Positions 1-8,462 of a DNA stretch of 64,000 bases are shown piece by piece. The position numbers were made by a program, and so were the translations under genes. The notes under the pieces were generated by a model. It ran no database searches. It saw only the letters and a list, made by a program, of their open reading frames with translations, and was not told the origin of the DNA. Origin of the DNA: JALYOC01 sp036675345 (lineage in GTDB: Bacteria; Myxococcota; Myxococcia; Myxococcales; Myxococcaceae). The stretch spans positions 1 to 64,000 of the forward strand of contig JAKFFE010000036.1 in assembly GCA_036675345.1 (NCBI GenBank), written 5' to 3'. Position 1 is the first letter of the stretch; every line of letters starts with the position of its first letter.

Positions 1-136
1 GGCATCCCCAAGAGACGCGCAGCCAACTTCGGAGGTCACATCTACGGCCTGGCGACTCTTCGGCATCAGCCGCTTAGATCACAACCCGAAGATGTGTGGG
101 ATCCTGAGAGCCTGTCCCCTTTACTGGGACGGTGCG
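1..136. other. left edge, no supported gene
   Basis: No reading frame here can be assigned. Two plus-strand frames are open across the edge but continue antisense into the well-supported TPM gene, so they are probably shadows. One of them contains a short FGGHIYGLA-like stretch that faintly recalls the last helix of rhomboid proteases, too little to call. On the minus strand an ATG near position 73 opens a frame that leaves the window. Confidence 0.3.
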
Positions 137-823
137 TCAGCCGCGGGAGATCTGGTTGGGCAGCTCGTTCTGGTCGTCGTGGCGGGGCGGAAAGTGGGTC
201 GCCAGCGCCTCTCCGGCCAGGTCGATCCCCTCCACCAGGCCTTGTCCGAACTGGCCCTCGGCGAAGCGCTGGGAGACCCGGCCCGCCACCTGGTCCCAGA
301 AGCCGGGCGGGACCTTGTCGTTGATCCCCTGGTCCCCCAGCACCGCGAACTGATGCTCACGCACCGCCACGTAGAACAGCACCCCGTTGCGCTCGCGGGT
401 GGCGGTCAGCCCCAGCTGTTCGAAGGTCCGCTTGGCCTCCTCCAGGATCGACCCGCCGGCATGGGCGGCCGAGGCCAGGTGCACCCGCAGCTCTCCAGAG
501 GTGCGCTTCTCGAAGGATTCGATCTCCAGCACCACCTTCTCCTCCTCCTGGGGGGAGAGGAACACCGCCGGCACCGAGTGGGTGCGGGAGAGGCCCTTGG
601 CGTACAGCCAGCCCCCGGCCAGCAGCGCCACCAGGCCCAGCAGGATCGCCACCACGCTGGGCAGCACGTTGGGCAATTGCCAGGAGTGGGGATCCACGTC
701 CCGCACCGCCCGCGCGAACAGCACCGCCCCGGTGATCCCCGCCGCCAGCCCCAGCAGGACCAGCAGCGCTCCGCCCAGCCGCTGGCCGTGGTCCGACAGA
801 TCGGTCTTCGCTCCGGTCGCCAT
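137..823 (-). CDS. TPM-domain membrane protein (second of pair)
   Basis: A 228-residue protein with two hydrophobic helices near the N-terminus (about residues 17-38 and 54-77) followed by a TPM domain (about 90-215). The TPM core shows the family pattern: EEEKVVLEIESFEKRTSGEL at its start, then a GVLFYVAVREHQFAVLGDQG strand pair and a later FAEGQFGQGL segment. TPM (formerly DUF477) proteins are usually membrane-anchored and sit beside lemA; some relatives are phosphatases or photosystem repair factors, but the bacterial role is poorly defined. The ATG directly abuts the stop of the upstream TPM gene, so the two are surely cotranscribed. It is the last gene of a lemA-TPM-TPM operon. Confidence 0.85.
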   Translation of the reverse strand: MATGAKTDLSDHGQRLGGALLVLLGLAAGITGAVLFARAVRDVDPHSWQLPNVLPSVVAILLGLVALLAGGWLYAKGLSRTHSVPAVFLSPQEEEKVVLEIESFEKRTSGELRVHLASAAHAGGSILEEAKRTFEQLGLTATRERNGVLFYVAVREHQFAVLGDQGINDKVPPGFWDQVAGRVSQRFAEGQFGQGLVEGIDLAGEALATHFPPRHDDQNELPNQISRG

Positions 824-1642
824 CTACCAGCCCCCCGAGGCGCCGCCGCCCCCGAATGATCCACCGCCAAAGCCGCCGCCGCCCCCACCGCCGAAGCCGC
901 CCCCTCCTCCGCCAAACCCTCCGCCCCGGCTCCGTCCGGAACCCCCGGCCGAGCCGATCAGCAGCCACGCCCACCAGGGCAGCCCGCCGCCCATCCCGCG
1001 CCGGTAGCCGCGGCCCATGTGGCGCGGCCGGCGGGAACCGAACAGCCCCCGGATGAAGCTGATGAACACCAGCGCCATGCACAGCAGGCCGCAGAGGGGA
1101 CTGGACGAGCCCCGCGCCCGGCCGGTGCTGCGGGTGGCCCCACCCACCGGCGCCGGCAGCGGCTTGCCGGTGGCGGCCAGCGCCATCGCCGCCACCCCGG
1201 CCTCGATCCCCGCCGCCGGATCCCCGGACCGGAAGTGGGGGGCGATCTGCTCCTGGATGATCCGCGAGGCCTTGAGGTCGGTCAGCCCGCCCTCCAGCCC
1301 GTAGCCGACCTCGATCCGCAGCTTTCGCTCCTGCATGAACACCGCCAGCAGCGCCCCGCTGTCGGTGTCCTTGCGGCCCACCTTCCAGGCCTCCACCACC
1401 TGCAGGGTGGCGTCCTCCAGCGCCGCCTCTCCCAGGGTGGGGAAGATCGCCACCGCGATCTGCACCCCCGACTCCTCGTTCAGCTGCAGCACCCGCGCCT
1501 CCAGCCGCTCCTTCTCCGCCTGGGAGAGGACCCCGGCGCCGTCGTAGACGTAGCGCGCGGGCGGCGGGGGAACGGTGAAGCCCTGCCCCACGTCGGCGGC
1601 GGACAACGCCAGCACTACCGCCAGCAGCGCGGAGGCGCCCAT
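824..1642 (-). CDS. TPM-domain protein with glycine-rich tail (YgcG type)
   Basis: 272 residues: an N-terminal signal peptide (about 1-22), a TPM domain (about 30-150, beginning with YVYDGAGVLSQAEKERLEAR), a transmembrane segment near 185-200, and a C-terminal tail made almost only of Gly and Phe/Ser ending in GASGGW. This is the classic YgcG/TPM layout, with the globular domain outside the cytoplasm and the Gly-rich tail after the last membrane helix. The ATG lies one base after the lemA stop, which supports this start and operon membership. The function of the family is not established; the lemA association suggests an envelope role. Confidence 0.88.
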   Translation of the reverse strand: MGASALLAVVLALSAADVGQGFTVPPPPARYVYDGAGVLSQAEKERLEARVLQLNEESGVQIAVAIFPTLGEAALEDATLQVVEAWKVGRKDTDSGALLAVFMQERKLRIEVGYGLEGGLTDLKASRIIQEQIAPHFRSGDPAAGIEAGVAAMALAATGKPLPAPVGGATRSTGRARGSSSPLCGLLCMALVFISFIRGLFGSRRPRHMGRGYRRGMGGGLPWWAWLLIGSAGGSGRSRGGGFGGGGGGFGGGGGGGFGGGSFGGGGASGGW

Positions 1643-1643
1643 C

Positions 1644-2228
1644 CTAGAACTTCACCTTCGGGGCTTCCTTCGCCGCGGCGTCCGACTGGAAGTAGGGCTT
1701 CTCGCGGAAGCCGAACATCCCCGCCGCGAAGCTGCCCGGGAACTGGCGCACCGACACGTTGTAGGTGCTGACCGCGTCGTTGAAGCGCTTGCGCTCCACG
1801 CTGATCCGGTTCTCGGTGCCTTCAATCTGCGACTGGAGGTTCTGGAAGTTGGCGTTGGCCTTCAGCTCCGGGTACGCCTCCACCGCCACCATCAAGCGGG
1901 AGAGTCCGGCGCCCAGCTGGCGCTGCGCCTCCTCGAACTGGCGGAACTTCTCCGGGTCGTCCAGCAGCTCCGGGGTGACCTGGATCGACCCGGCGCGGGC
2001 CCGGGCCTCGGCCAGGCCGGTGAAGGTGCTCTGCTCGAAGGCGGCGGCGCCCTTCACCGTCTCCACCAGGTTGGGGATCAGGTCCATCCGCCGCTGGTAG
2101 ACGTTCTCCACCTGGCTCCAGGCGCGGCGGACCTCCTCGTCCTTGGAGACCAGGGAGTTGCGGGTCCCCATCAGCCACACCCCGCCCAGCACCAGCGCCA
2201 CCACGATCGCGATCAGTCCAAGCTTCAT
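1644..2228 (-). CDS. lemA: LemA family protein
   Basis: 194 residues from the ATG at 2228, which gives the expected LemA N-terminus: a short signal-anchor (MKLGLIAIVVALVLGGVWLM) followed by a long helical domain. Family hallmarks are visible, including RRAWSQVENVYQRRMDLIPN and LVETVKG, and a C-terminal GMFGFREKPYF segment. The frame is open for 27 codons further upstream, but that part has no family resemblance and would remove the N-terminal anchor, so I reject it. LemA proteins are membrane-anchored helical-bundle proteins of unclear biochemical role, very often encoded next to TPM proteins as here. First gene of a three-gene operon. Confidence 0.92.
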   Translation of the reverse strand: MKLGLIAIVVALVLGGVWLMGTRNSLVSKDEEVRRAWSQVENVYQRRMDLIPNLVETVKGAAAFEQSTFTGLAEARARAGSIQVTPELLDDPEKFRQFEEAQRQLGAGLSRLMVAVEAYPELKANANFQNLQSQIEGTENRISVERKRFNDAVSTYNVSVRQFPGSFAAGMFGFREKPYFQSDAAAKEAPKVKF

Positions 2229-2243
2229 GGCTGCCCGTTTAGT

Positions 2244-2260
2244 CCCTCTGCTGGAGAGGG
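2244..2260. promoter_or_regulatory. hairpin in lemA leader
   Basis: CCCTCT and AGAGGG form a 6-bp inverted repeat around a 5-base loop, 16 bases upstream of the lemA ATG. It would fold in the lemA mRNA leader. The purine-rich AGAGGGA arm is also the nearest Shine-Dalgarno-like sequence, so the hairpin could limit initiation; this is inference. Confidence 0.3.
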
Positions 2261-2382
2261 AGAAGGGCCGTTGACTGCTTTCCGCCCCGGGAGTTGCACC
2301 GCCCAACACCTGGGGGAGCCGGATTTGCCCGCGGCCTCAGGGAGCAACCGTCCGCCGCGAGGGCAAGCGGGCAGGCGACGGG

Positions 2383-2415
2383 GTCCGACCCCTGCACTGT
2401 CGTACCTGGTCGGAC
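2383..2415. promoter_or_regulatory. inverted repeat upstream of response regulator gene
   Basis: GTCCGACC (2383-2390) and GGTCGGAC (2408-2415) form a perfect 8-bp inverted repeat with a 17-base spacer, 27 bases before the response-regulator start. Another GTCCGACC lies at 2890-2897, just before the next gene. This could be a dimer-binding operator. The 8-mer also turns up inside coding sequences elsewhere in the window, so the evidence is modest. Confidence 0.3.
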
Positions 2416-2442
2416 GCCCCACCTTAGTCCCCGGAGGCACAC

Positions 2443-2880
2443 ATGGAAGAGAGAGCCGGCGCCATCTTACTGGTGGAGGACGATCGCGACATCCGTGAGT
2501 CCTTCCAGGACTTGCTGGAGCTGGCCGGCTTCCGGATGCGGGTGGCGGAGGACGGCCGCCAGGCGCTGGATCAGCTGGCGCAGGATCCCCTCCCCGCGGT
2601 GGTGCTGCTGGACATGATGTTGCCGATCGTCAGCGGCAACGAGGTGCTGGCCGCGATGCGCCAAAGCGACCGGCTGGCCCGGGTCCCGGTGGTGATCCTC
2701 TCCACCGGGACCAAGCTGATGGATGCCAAGGATCGGGCGCGCTACGCCAGCACCTATGGGGTCACCGCGGTGCTGCCCAAGCCGGTGGATCCCGAACGGT
2801 TGCTGGAGATCCTCCACCGGTTGATCCCCTCGGTGGCGGCGCGCCCGCTGGCGGCCGAGGAGCACGCGGCGCCGATCTAG
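2443..2880 (+). CDS. single-domain response regulator (CheY-like)
   Basis: 145 residues forming one receiver domain with no output domain. The key residues are present: acidic pocket in LLVEDDRD (Asp13/Asp14), phospho-acceptor Asp57 in VVLLDMMLP, the Thr/Ser position in ILSTG and the Lys of LPKPVD. The ATG has a good ribosome-binding site (GGAGG at 2433-2437). The gene is followed after 62 bp, on the same strand, by a hybrid histidine kinase, its likely partner. A regulator without an output domain normally acts through protein-protein contact or as a phosphate relay. The last 15 residues are a short Ala/Glu-rich tail. Confidence 0.9.
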   Translation: MEERAGAILLVEDDRDIRESFQDLLELAGFRMRVAEDGRQALDQLAQDPLPAVVLLDMMLPIVSGNEVLAAMRQSDRLARVPVVILSTGTKLMDAKDRARYASTYGVTAVLPKPVDPERLLEILHRLIPSVAARPLAAEEHAAPI

Positions 2881-2942
2881 CTGTCGGCTGTCCGACCCCG
2901 AGGCGTTGCGTCATTGGTCGCCGGTCCCAGAGAGGGGATGCT

Positions 2943-4460
2943 GTGCTGGACGTGATGCCCACCCCCCACAGCCCGCCCCGGATCCTGGTCGTGGATGACG
3001 ACGAGGCCAAGCGCTACACCATCGTCCGGCCGCTCAAGTCGCTGGGGGTGGAGATCGAAGAGGCCACCTCCGCCGCCCAGGCCCTGGAGCTGGCCCGCTC
3101 GGATCCGGATCTGATCATCCTGGATGTGAAGTTGCCGGACGGCAGCGGCTTTGAGGTCTGCGAACGGATCAAGGCCGACCCGGCCACCGCCCCCATCCCG
3201 GTGCTGTACGTCTCCGCGGTCTTCCGCACCCCGGAGGACCGGGTGCGGGGTCTGAAGGGCGGCGCCGACGGCTACCTGGTCACGCCGATCAACCGCGAGG
3301 AGCTGGTGGCCACGGTGGAGGTCTGGCTGCGGGCCCGCGCCGCCGAACGGGACCGCCGCCGGCTGACCGCGGCGCTGGAGCGGGAGCGGGCGTTCCTGGA
3401 GCAGGTGATTGATCAGCTGCCGGTGGGAGTGCTGATCGCCGACGCTCCGGACGGCCGGCTGCTGTTCACCAACCATGTGGCGCGCGAGCTGTACGGCCCG
3501 GCGCTGCAGCAGATCGGGGAAGTGGTGCAGCTGGGGAGGCTGCCGGTCCGCCCGGTGGAGGGGGGCAGCCTCCGGCCGGAGGAGCACCCGCTGGTCCGGG
3601 CCCTGCACGGAGAGAAGGTCCAGGGTCAGGAGCTGCACGAGTCCTTCCCCGGCGGACCGGATCGGGTGTTCTCCAACAGCGCCGCTCCGGTGCGGGATCC
3701 GTCTGGGGCCCTGGTGGGCGCGGTGCTGGTGTTCGAGGAGGTCACCGAACGCAAGCAGGACGAGGAGCAGTTGCGGCGGGTGGGCCAGCTGCGCGAGGAG
3801 CTGATCGGGATCCTGGGCCACGACCTGCGCAACCCGGTGCAGGCGATCAAGATGTCCCTGCACCTGCTGGAGAGCAGCGCGCTGCCGTTCCGCCAGCAGA
3901 ACGCGGTGACCCGCATCCACTCCAGCACCGAACGGATGCGCCGGATGATCGACGACATGGTGGACTTCGCCTCCAGCCGGCTGGGGGGGAGGATCCACCT
4001 GCGGCCGGTGGAGCTGGAGCTCTCGGAGGTGATCTCCGAGGTGCTGCAGGAGCTGGAGTCGGTCCACCCCAGCCGGATCCTGGTGCGGGAGCGGCTGGAG
4101 GCGGTGCAGGGGACCTGGGACCCGGACCGGCTGGCCCAGGTGGCCTCCAACCTGATCGGCAACGCCCTGCAGCACAGCCCGGCCGACTCGCCGGTGACTG
4201 TGCGCTTGTGGGGCGAGGGCGGGCTGGCGGTGCTGGAGGTCCACAACGGGGGCAGGCCGATCCCGCTGGAGGATCAGAAGACCCTGTTCGCGCCCTTCCG
4301 CCGCGGCGCCCAGGCCCAGGCCAACCGGGGAGTGGGGTTGGGCCTGTACATCACCGATCAGATCGTGCTCGCCCACCGGGGGAAGATCTCGGTGCGCTCC
4401 ACCGCCGAGCGCGGCACCACCTTCCGGGTGGAGCTGCCGCTGCAGTCCGCGCTCTCCTGA
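2943..4460 (+). CDS. receiver-PAS-histidine kinase (hybrid sensor)
   Basis: 505 residues in the order receiver (about 12-130), short coiled linker, PAS domain (about 147-270), HisKA dimerisation domain with phospho-accepting His293 in LGHDLRNP, and a HATPase_c domain (about 395-500) with N, G1 and G2 boxes (NLIGNALQHSP, GVGLGLYIT). No membrane segment, so it should be cytosolic. The receiver keeps Asp61 in IILDVKLPDGSG, but the Lys normally found before Pro in the last strand is Thr (YLVTPIN), which may alter switching. Start is the GTG after an AGAGAGGGGA ribosome-binding site; an in-frame ATG at 2955 is an alternative. Probably works with the CheY-like protein just upstream. Confidence 0.9.
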   Translation: MLDVMPTPHSPPRILVVDDDEAKRYTIVRPLKSLGVEIEEATSAAQALELARSDPDLIILDVKLPDGSGFEVCERIKADPATAPIPVLYVSAVFRTPEDRVRGLKGGADGYLVTPINREELVATVEVWLRARAAERDRRRLTAALERERAFLEQVIDQLPVGVLIADAPDGRLLFTNHVARELYGPALQQIGEVVQLGRLPVRPVEGGSLRPEEHPLVRALHGEKVQGQELHESFPGGPDRVFSNSAAPVRDPSGALVGAVLVFEEVTERKQDEEQLRRVGQLREELIGILGHDLRNPVQAIKMSLHLLESSALPFRQQNAVTRIHSSTERMRRMIDDMVDFASSRLGGRIHLRPVELELSEVISEVLQELESVHPSRILVRERLEAVQGTWDPDRLAQVASNLIGNALQHSPADSPVTVRLWGEGGLAVLEVHNGGRPIPLEDQKTLFAPFRRGAQAQANRGVGLGLYITDQIVLAHRGKISVRSTAERGTTFRVELPLQSALS

Positions 4461-4472
4461 TCCAAGAGCGAA

Positions 4473-4507
4473 GAGGCCGAAGGCGCCCTTCAAGGCGCCC
4501 CGGCCTC
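4473..4507. terminator. bidirectional hairpin terminator
   Basis: GAGGCCG and CGGCCTC (4473-4479, 4501-4507) enclose GGCGCC and GGCGCC (4482-4487, 4494-4499) around a CTTCAA loop. It sits between two convergent genes and could stop transcription from both sides. There is no long T-tract, only a C/T-rich tail. Confidence 0.65.
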
Positions 4508-4523
4508 TCCCCCTCTTGCCCGT

Positions 4524-6578
4524 CTAGAAAACGGTGGTGGTCAGCGGGGTGCTCAGGTCGGCCACGTCCGCCACCCGGATTCCGGCGTCGGAGATCGCGT
4601 ACACGAAGTTGTCCGCGATCACGCTGCGACGGATCGCCGGAGACCAGGAGTAGGTCCAGGTCTGCGAACCCCAGCTGTGGGTCTGCGACTGGATCAGGTC
4701 GTTCATCCCCAGCGCCCCCAGGGGGGTAAAGCCGGTCCCGGTGCTGACCGAGAACACCCGCAGGTCGGACACGAACGAACTCCAGTAGTCGGTCTCGGTG
4801 CTGGCGGAAGAGTTCCAGTCCGCGAAGGGCATCGCCAGCAGCCCGCGCTCGGGGAAGTAGTTGAAGGCCTTGTGGTCGTACGCGGCCTCCGACCAGCCAG
4901 AGGCGGTCCCCACCTGCTGGGTGAACTTCAGCCGGGGGTTGGCGAAGTCGGTGACGTCGAAGATCGACAGCTGCAGCGACGAACCCCAGCCGCCGTCCGA
5001 GGTCCCGATGGTGAGCAGGTGGCCGTCATCCAGCGGGTGGATGTAGGTCGAGAAGCCGGGGACCTTCAGCTCGCCCACCTTGCGGGGGTGGGCCGGATCG
5101 CTGAGGTCGAAGGTGAACAGCGGATCCACCTGCAGGAAGGTGACCACGTAGGCCTTCTCTCCCAGGAAGCGCGCGCTGTAGATCGACTCCCCCTCGGCGA
5201 TCGCCTCCGACTCGCCGACCTTCACCAGCGCCGAGCCCTGTTGGCCCAGCACGGTGATCCGGTTGGTGGTGCTCCACAGCCCCCAGGTGTTGTCCGGGTT
5301 GGCCTCGTCCTCGGTGCGGGTGTTGGCGGTGGTGGCCACCCGCAGCATCCCCTGGTGCTCGTCCATCGAGAACTGGTCCACCAAGTGGCCGGCCACTCCG
5401 CCGGAGGCCACGTACACCGCCCGGGCCGGGTTGGTGATGTCGAACTTGTGCAGGTAGGTGTGGTCGGTCTGGCCCGGCTGCGGCCACCACCACCAGTGCC
5501 CGCTGGCCACGTAGAGAGCAGTGGGGGAGGCGTAGACCTCGCCCGCCTCCGCCAGCACCGAGGTCCGCTGCAGCCCGGCGCCCAGCGCGGAGGACAGCTC
5601 CGAGGGATCGAGGGGGAGGGTGACCACGCTCACCACCCCCAGCCGGGTGGGGGCGTTGGCGCGGGAGAACTCCGAGCACTGGTAGCCGAGGGAGTGCAGC
5701 TCACCGTCCGCGCCGCGGTACCGGCCCTCGGGCAGCCACTGCTCCAGGGGGGCGGCGCGGATCAGCCGCTCGTTGGAGGCGATCAGCGCGTCGATCGAGG
5801 CGCCCCAGGTCAGCGGGTTGGCCCAGCCTCCGGTGGGGTACCACTGCACCCCCTGGGGCCAGTGCGGCGAGTCGCCGGTCACCAGCCGCACCCGGCCGTC
5901 CACCAGCCGGGAGTTCACGTAGTACCCGGGCAGGTACAGCTCCCGGACCACCCGGGGGCTGGAGAGGGTGGAGACGTCCACCACCGTGACCTTCAGCGTA
6001 TTGGAGGCGTAGCAGCCTGCCGGACCCTCGCAAGGCATCAGCGCCATCCCGTCGCCGGTCTGCGCGGTGCCCCACTCGGCGTAGACGCCGGAGAAGATCG
6101 CCAGCCGATCCCCATCCAGGAACATCTCCCTCGGGTAGCCCTCCAGCTCCAGCCGGCCCACCGTCTGGAGCTGCTCCGCCGGCCAGCTCTGGTTCACGTA
6201 CAGGGTGCTTCCGGAGAGCACGAACATCCGGGTGCCGTCGTTCTTCACGAAGTCCGCCTCCTCCACCCCCTGCACCTGGTTGTTGGTGGTGGTGTAGGCG
6301 GTGGGTCCGCTGGCGCTCGGTCTGCCCCCGCCGAAGGCATCCTGGGCCACCTGCACCGGGAAGCCCCAACCTCCCGAGTGCTCCTTGAGCTGCAGCAGCT
6401 GCGCCCGCATCTGCGCCACCGCGGTGTCCTCGATGGAGGACTCCAGCTCGCCGCAGTTGTCGAAGTTCTCCAGCGCCACCTGCGACTGGATCGGCCGGTT
6501 GCGTGCGTCGGACGGATCGCATCCCGCCAGCAACCCCGCCCCCACCAGCCCTGCCCACAGAAACCCGTGCATCCTCAT
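4524..6578 (-). CDS. beta-propeller domain lipoprotein (PF09826-like)
   Basis: 684 residues from the ATG preceded by GGGGGAG. The N-terminus is a lipoprotein signal with LLAGC as lipobox, so the protein should be exported and lipidated. After about 75 residues comes NNQVQGVEEADFVKNDGTRM, the entry motif of the secreted beta-propeller family PF09826, followed by repeated blades such as VTVVDVSTLSSPRVV, YLHKFDITNPARAVYVA, FTFDLSDPAHPRKVGELKV and LSIFDVTDFANPRLK, and a C-terminal blade. The biological role of this family is unknown. Two further ATGs upstream are in frame but poorly placed. The gene stands alone between a terminator-like hairpin and the next plus-strand gene. Confidence 0.85.
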   Translation of the reverse strand: MRMHGFLWAGLVGAGLLAGCDPSDARNRPIQSQVALENFDNCGELESSIEDTAVAQMRAQLLQLKEHSGGWGFPVQVAQDAFGGGRPSASGPTAYTTTNNQVQGVEEADFVKNDGTRMFVLSGSTLYVNQSWPAEQLQTVGRLELEGYPREMFLDGDRLAIFSGVYAEWGTAQTGDGMALMPCEGPAGCYASNTLKVTVVDVSTLSSPRVVRELYLPGYYVNSRLVDGRVRLVTGDSPHWPQGVQWYPTGGWANPLTWGASIDALIASNERLIRAAPLEQWLPEGRYRGADGELHSLGYQCSEFSRANAPTRLGVVSVVTLPLDPSELSSALGAGLQRTSVLAEAGEVYASPTALYVASGHWWWWPQPGQTDHTYLHKFDITNPARAVYVASGGVAGHLVDQFSMDEHQGMLRVATTANTRTEDEANPDNTWGLWSTTNRITVLGQQGSALVKVGESEAIAEGESIYSARFLGEKAYVVTFLQVDPLFTFDLSDPAHPRKVGELKVPGFSTYIHPLDDGHLLTIGTSDGGWGSSLQLSIFDVTDFANPRLKFTQQVGTASGWSEAAYDHKAFNYFPERGLLAMPFADWNSSASTETDYWSSFVSDLRVFSVSTGTGFTPLGALGMNDLIQSQTHSWGSQTWTYSWSPAIRRSVIADNFVYAISDAGIRVADVADLSTPLTTTVF

Positions 6579-6795
6579 CCGGTGCTCCCCCTGCATGACT
6601 TCCACTCCGGCCCGGCGCGAACCGCGCTGTGCGCCTCGTGCGCTGGGCGGATTGCGACCGGTGTGCCAAGGGAAGCGGGACGCAATTCCAGGGTGTTACC
6701 GCAGCTCGGGCCTCAGAAAGCTGAGGAACACCCCCCGGTCCCTCCGGAGGAATCTGAGAGCGCCAAGGCCGGCAGCATCCCCTAGATTGATCCTC

Positions 6796-7083
6796 GTGAC
6801 CCGCCGTCGACCCGCTGCACCGATCGCGTACCTGGCGCTGCTGGCGCTGGGCCTGGGCGCCTGTCGTCCCACCCCGGCGCCTGAGTGCCAGCGGTTGGTG
6901 GCCTGTGCGGGGGCGTTGATTCCAGGTTCCGTTGGCGAGCTGGAGAAGGCCTACGGACCGGAGGGGAGCTGCTGGGTGAGCCGCTCCACGGCGAAGGGGT
7001 GCGCGCGGAGCTGCGAGGAGGCGCTGCAGGGCCTGGAGACCGAACCCGGGTTCGCCGGGGCCGCCGCCTGTGCCAGGCGGTGA
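6796..7083 (+). CDS. small Cys-rich lipoprotein
   Basis: 95 residues from a GTG start: a signal peptide ending in LGLGAC, a lipobox, then a short domain with six more cysteines (contexts ECQ, VACAGAL, GSCWVS, GCARSC, AAC) and a conserved-looking YGPEGSCW. I believe similar short ECQ...YGPEGSCW lipoproteins are common and multicopy in myxobacterial genomes; their function is unknown and the cysteines probably form disulfides outside the cytoplasm. A TTG nine bases upstream is an alternative start. TAGATT at 6783-6788, seven bases before the GTG, could be a -10 box, implying a very short leader. Confidence 0.75.
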   Translation: MTRRRPAAPIAYLALLALGLGACRPTPAPECQRLVACAGALIPGSVGELEKAYGPEGSCWVSRSTAKGCARSCEEALQGLETEPGFAGAAACARR

Positions 7084-7105
7084 GGCCCCGGAAGGCCGGT
7101 TTGGA

Positions 7106-8233
7106 CTACAGGACCTTCATGAAGGCCACCAGGTCCGCCTTGTCCTGATCCGAGAGATCCCCCAGCTCCAGCATGTTGAAGAAGGCGTCGTAGTGCTCCA
7201 CCACGTCCTCCAGGGTCTTGAGCGAGTTGTCGTGGAAGTAGGGCGCGGTGTTCTTGATGTTCCGCAGGCTGGTCATCTTGAAGGCGTTGACCATCGTCGG
7301 ATCGCCGAAGGTCAGGCCCACGCCCGGATCGGAGGACGGGATCGCCGTCTCGGTGCCGTCCTCGGCCACGAACACGTAGGTGAGGACCGGGTTGTCCAGG
7401 TAGTTGAACTCGGAGATTCCCACGCTCGAGGCGCGCATGAAGAACTGGGTCTCCGGGCCCACGTGCCCGTTGAGGAGGGGACCGGTGTGGCAGAAGCCAC
7501 AGAGGGAGGCCTCACCCACGAAGAACTCCCGGCCCCGCTGCTCGGAGGCGGTCTTGCCGGCGGGGAGGGAGGGGGCGGCGCCGCCGCGGGCGAAGTTCAA
7601 GGTGGCGCGGGAGGAGAACAGCGCCTTCTGCTCGAAGAAGGCCACGTCGTCCAGCTCGCGGGCGGTGGGGGTGCGGGTGGCCTCGGCGTGCCCGTGGATC
7701 GCGCCCGCCGCCTGCTCCTGCAGGGTCTGGTTGCGCAGGTCCAGCATCAGGAACGGATCCAGCGCCGGCGCGTCCTGGGTGCTGGGGATGCCCCGGCGCA
7801 GGGTGACCGTGCGCGCGGTGGGATCCTCGGCGAGGTAAACGTTGGGCGGCAGCGGGAGGGTGACATTGACCGTGGCGTCCCGCAGCAGCAGCGAGTAGCT
7901 GGCGCCATCTCCCTGGTCGCTGTCCACCGCCCGGAACAGCGGGTCGCGGCGGTTGCGCTGGAAGCGGCGCTGGGCCTCGGCGGGGGTCACCGTCCCGGTG
8001 GTCAGCGAGTGGCAGCTGACGCAGGTGCGGTCGTTGCCGCCGAACTTCTCGGTGGTGAAGACCTTGGCCCCGCGCAGCAGGGACTGGGCCTCCGACCAGC
8101 TCAGCTCCGAGGAGAGCTCGGCCATCAGGGTGTCCGGATCGCTGCCCGGGTCCTCGACGGTCAGGCTGCTCTCGCCGCAGGCGGTGAGCATCAACAGGGC
8201 GATCGCAGACGGGGACAGGGTGCGCAGGGTCAT
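7106..8233 (-). CDS. dihaem cytochrome c peroxidase / MauG-like lipoprotein
   Basis: 375 residues from the ATG with GGAGGA eight bases upstream. A lipoprotein signal (LLMLTAC) is followed by two c-type haem motifs, CVSCH (71-75) and CGFCH (245-249), in two domains, and a C-terminal segment with TSLRNIKNTAPYFHDNSLKT that is diagnostic for bacterial dihaem peroxidases and MauG relatives. It should sit in the periplasm, reduce peroxides or oxidise a substrate, and take electrons from a cytochrome or quinol. It is longer between the two haems than classical CcpA. No partner cytochrome gene is nearby; the convergent neighbour is the small Cys-rich lipoprotein. Confidence 0.88.
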   Translation of the reverse strand: MTLRTLSPSAIALLMLTACGESSLTVEDPGSDPDTLMAELSSELSWSEAQSLLRGAKVFTTEKFGGNDRTCVSCHSLTTGTVTPAEAQRRFQRNRRDPLFRAVDSDQGDGASYSLLLRDATVNVTLPLPPNVYLAEDPTARTVTLRRGIPSTQDAPALDPFLMLDLRNQTLQEQAAGAIHGHAEATRTPTARELDDVAFFEQKALFSSRATLNFARGGAAPSLPAGKTASEQRGREFFVGEASLCGFCHTGPLLNGHVGPETQFFMRASSVGISEFNYLDNPVLTYVFVAEDGTETAIPSSDPGVGLTFGDPTMVNAFKMTSLRNIKNTAPYFHDNSLKTLEDVVEHYDAFFNMLELGDLSDQDKADLVAFMKVL

Positions 8234-8331
8234 CAGGAACTTCCTCCGGGTGGGCCCGCCTTGAGCACCCGCCATGCCAGCCACTGGCCGTTGCAGGGGG
8301 GCAGAATCATTGAGGTTGGGCTCCAGCCCCT

Positions 8332-8435
8332 GGGGACGGATTTCACACCCGCTGGGCGCCGCCCAGCCGCCTGAGCACCCGGTTCCAAGTCATTCCAGGC
8401 GCTTGGGTGGAGGGGGACGGTTTTCACACCGTGAA
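8332..8435. promoter_or_regulatory. paired 18-bp direct repeats with palindrome, upstream of sigma-54 activator
   Basis: GGGGACGGATTTCACACC (8332-8349) recurs with one mismatch at 8413-8430, start to start 81 bp. The second copy extends into the inverted repeat TTCAC-ACC-GTGAA (8423-8435). Both lie between the divergent peroxidase gene and the sigma-54 activator gene, the place for activator binding sites that could autoregulate the activator or control the peroxidase. Factor unknown. Confidence 0.45.
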
Positions 8436-8462
8436 TTCCTTCCCCGGCTACGCTGGAGGTGA

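Noticed and set aside
1..120. Rhomboid-like FGGHIYGLA segment at the left edge
   Set aside because: Nine residues are too few, and the frame runs antisense through the TPM gene without a stop.
2383..2897. GTCCGACC as a shared regulatory motif across the window
   Set aside because: The 8-mer or its complement also occurs inside coding sequence (for example near 4768, 34208, 46029 and 51092), so it is not clearly enriched upstream of genes.
8285..8295. CTGGCCGTTGCA resembling a sigma-54 -24/-12 pair
   Set aside because: The GG and GC elements are only four bases apart, far from the required spacing.
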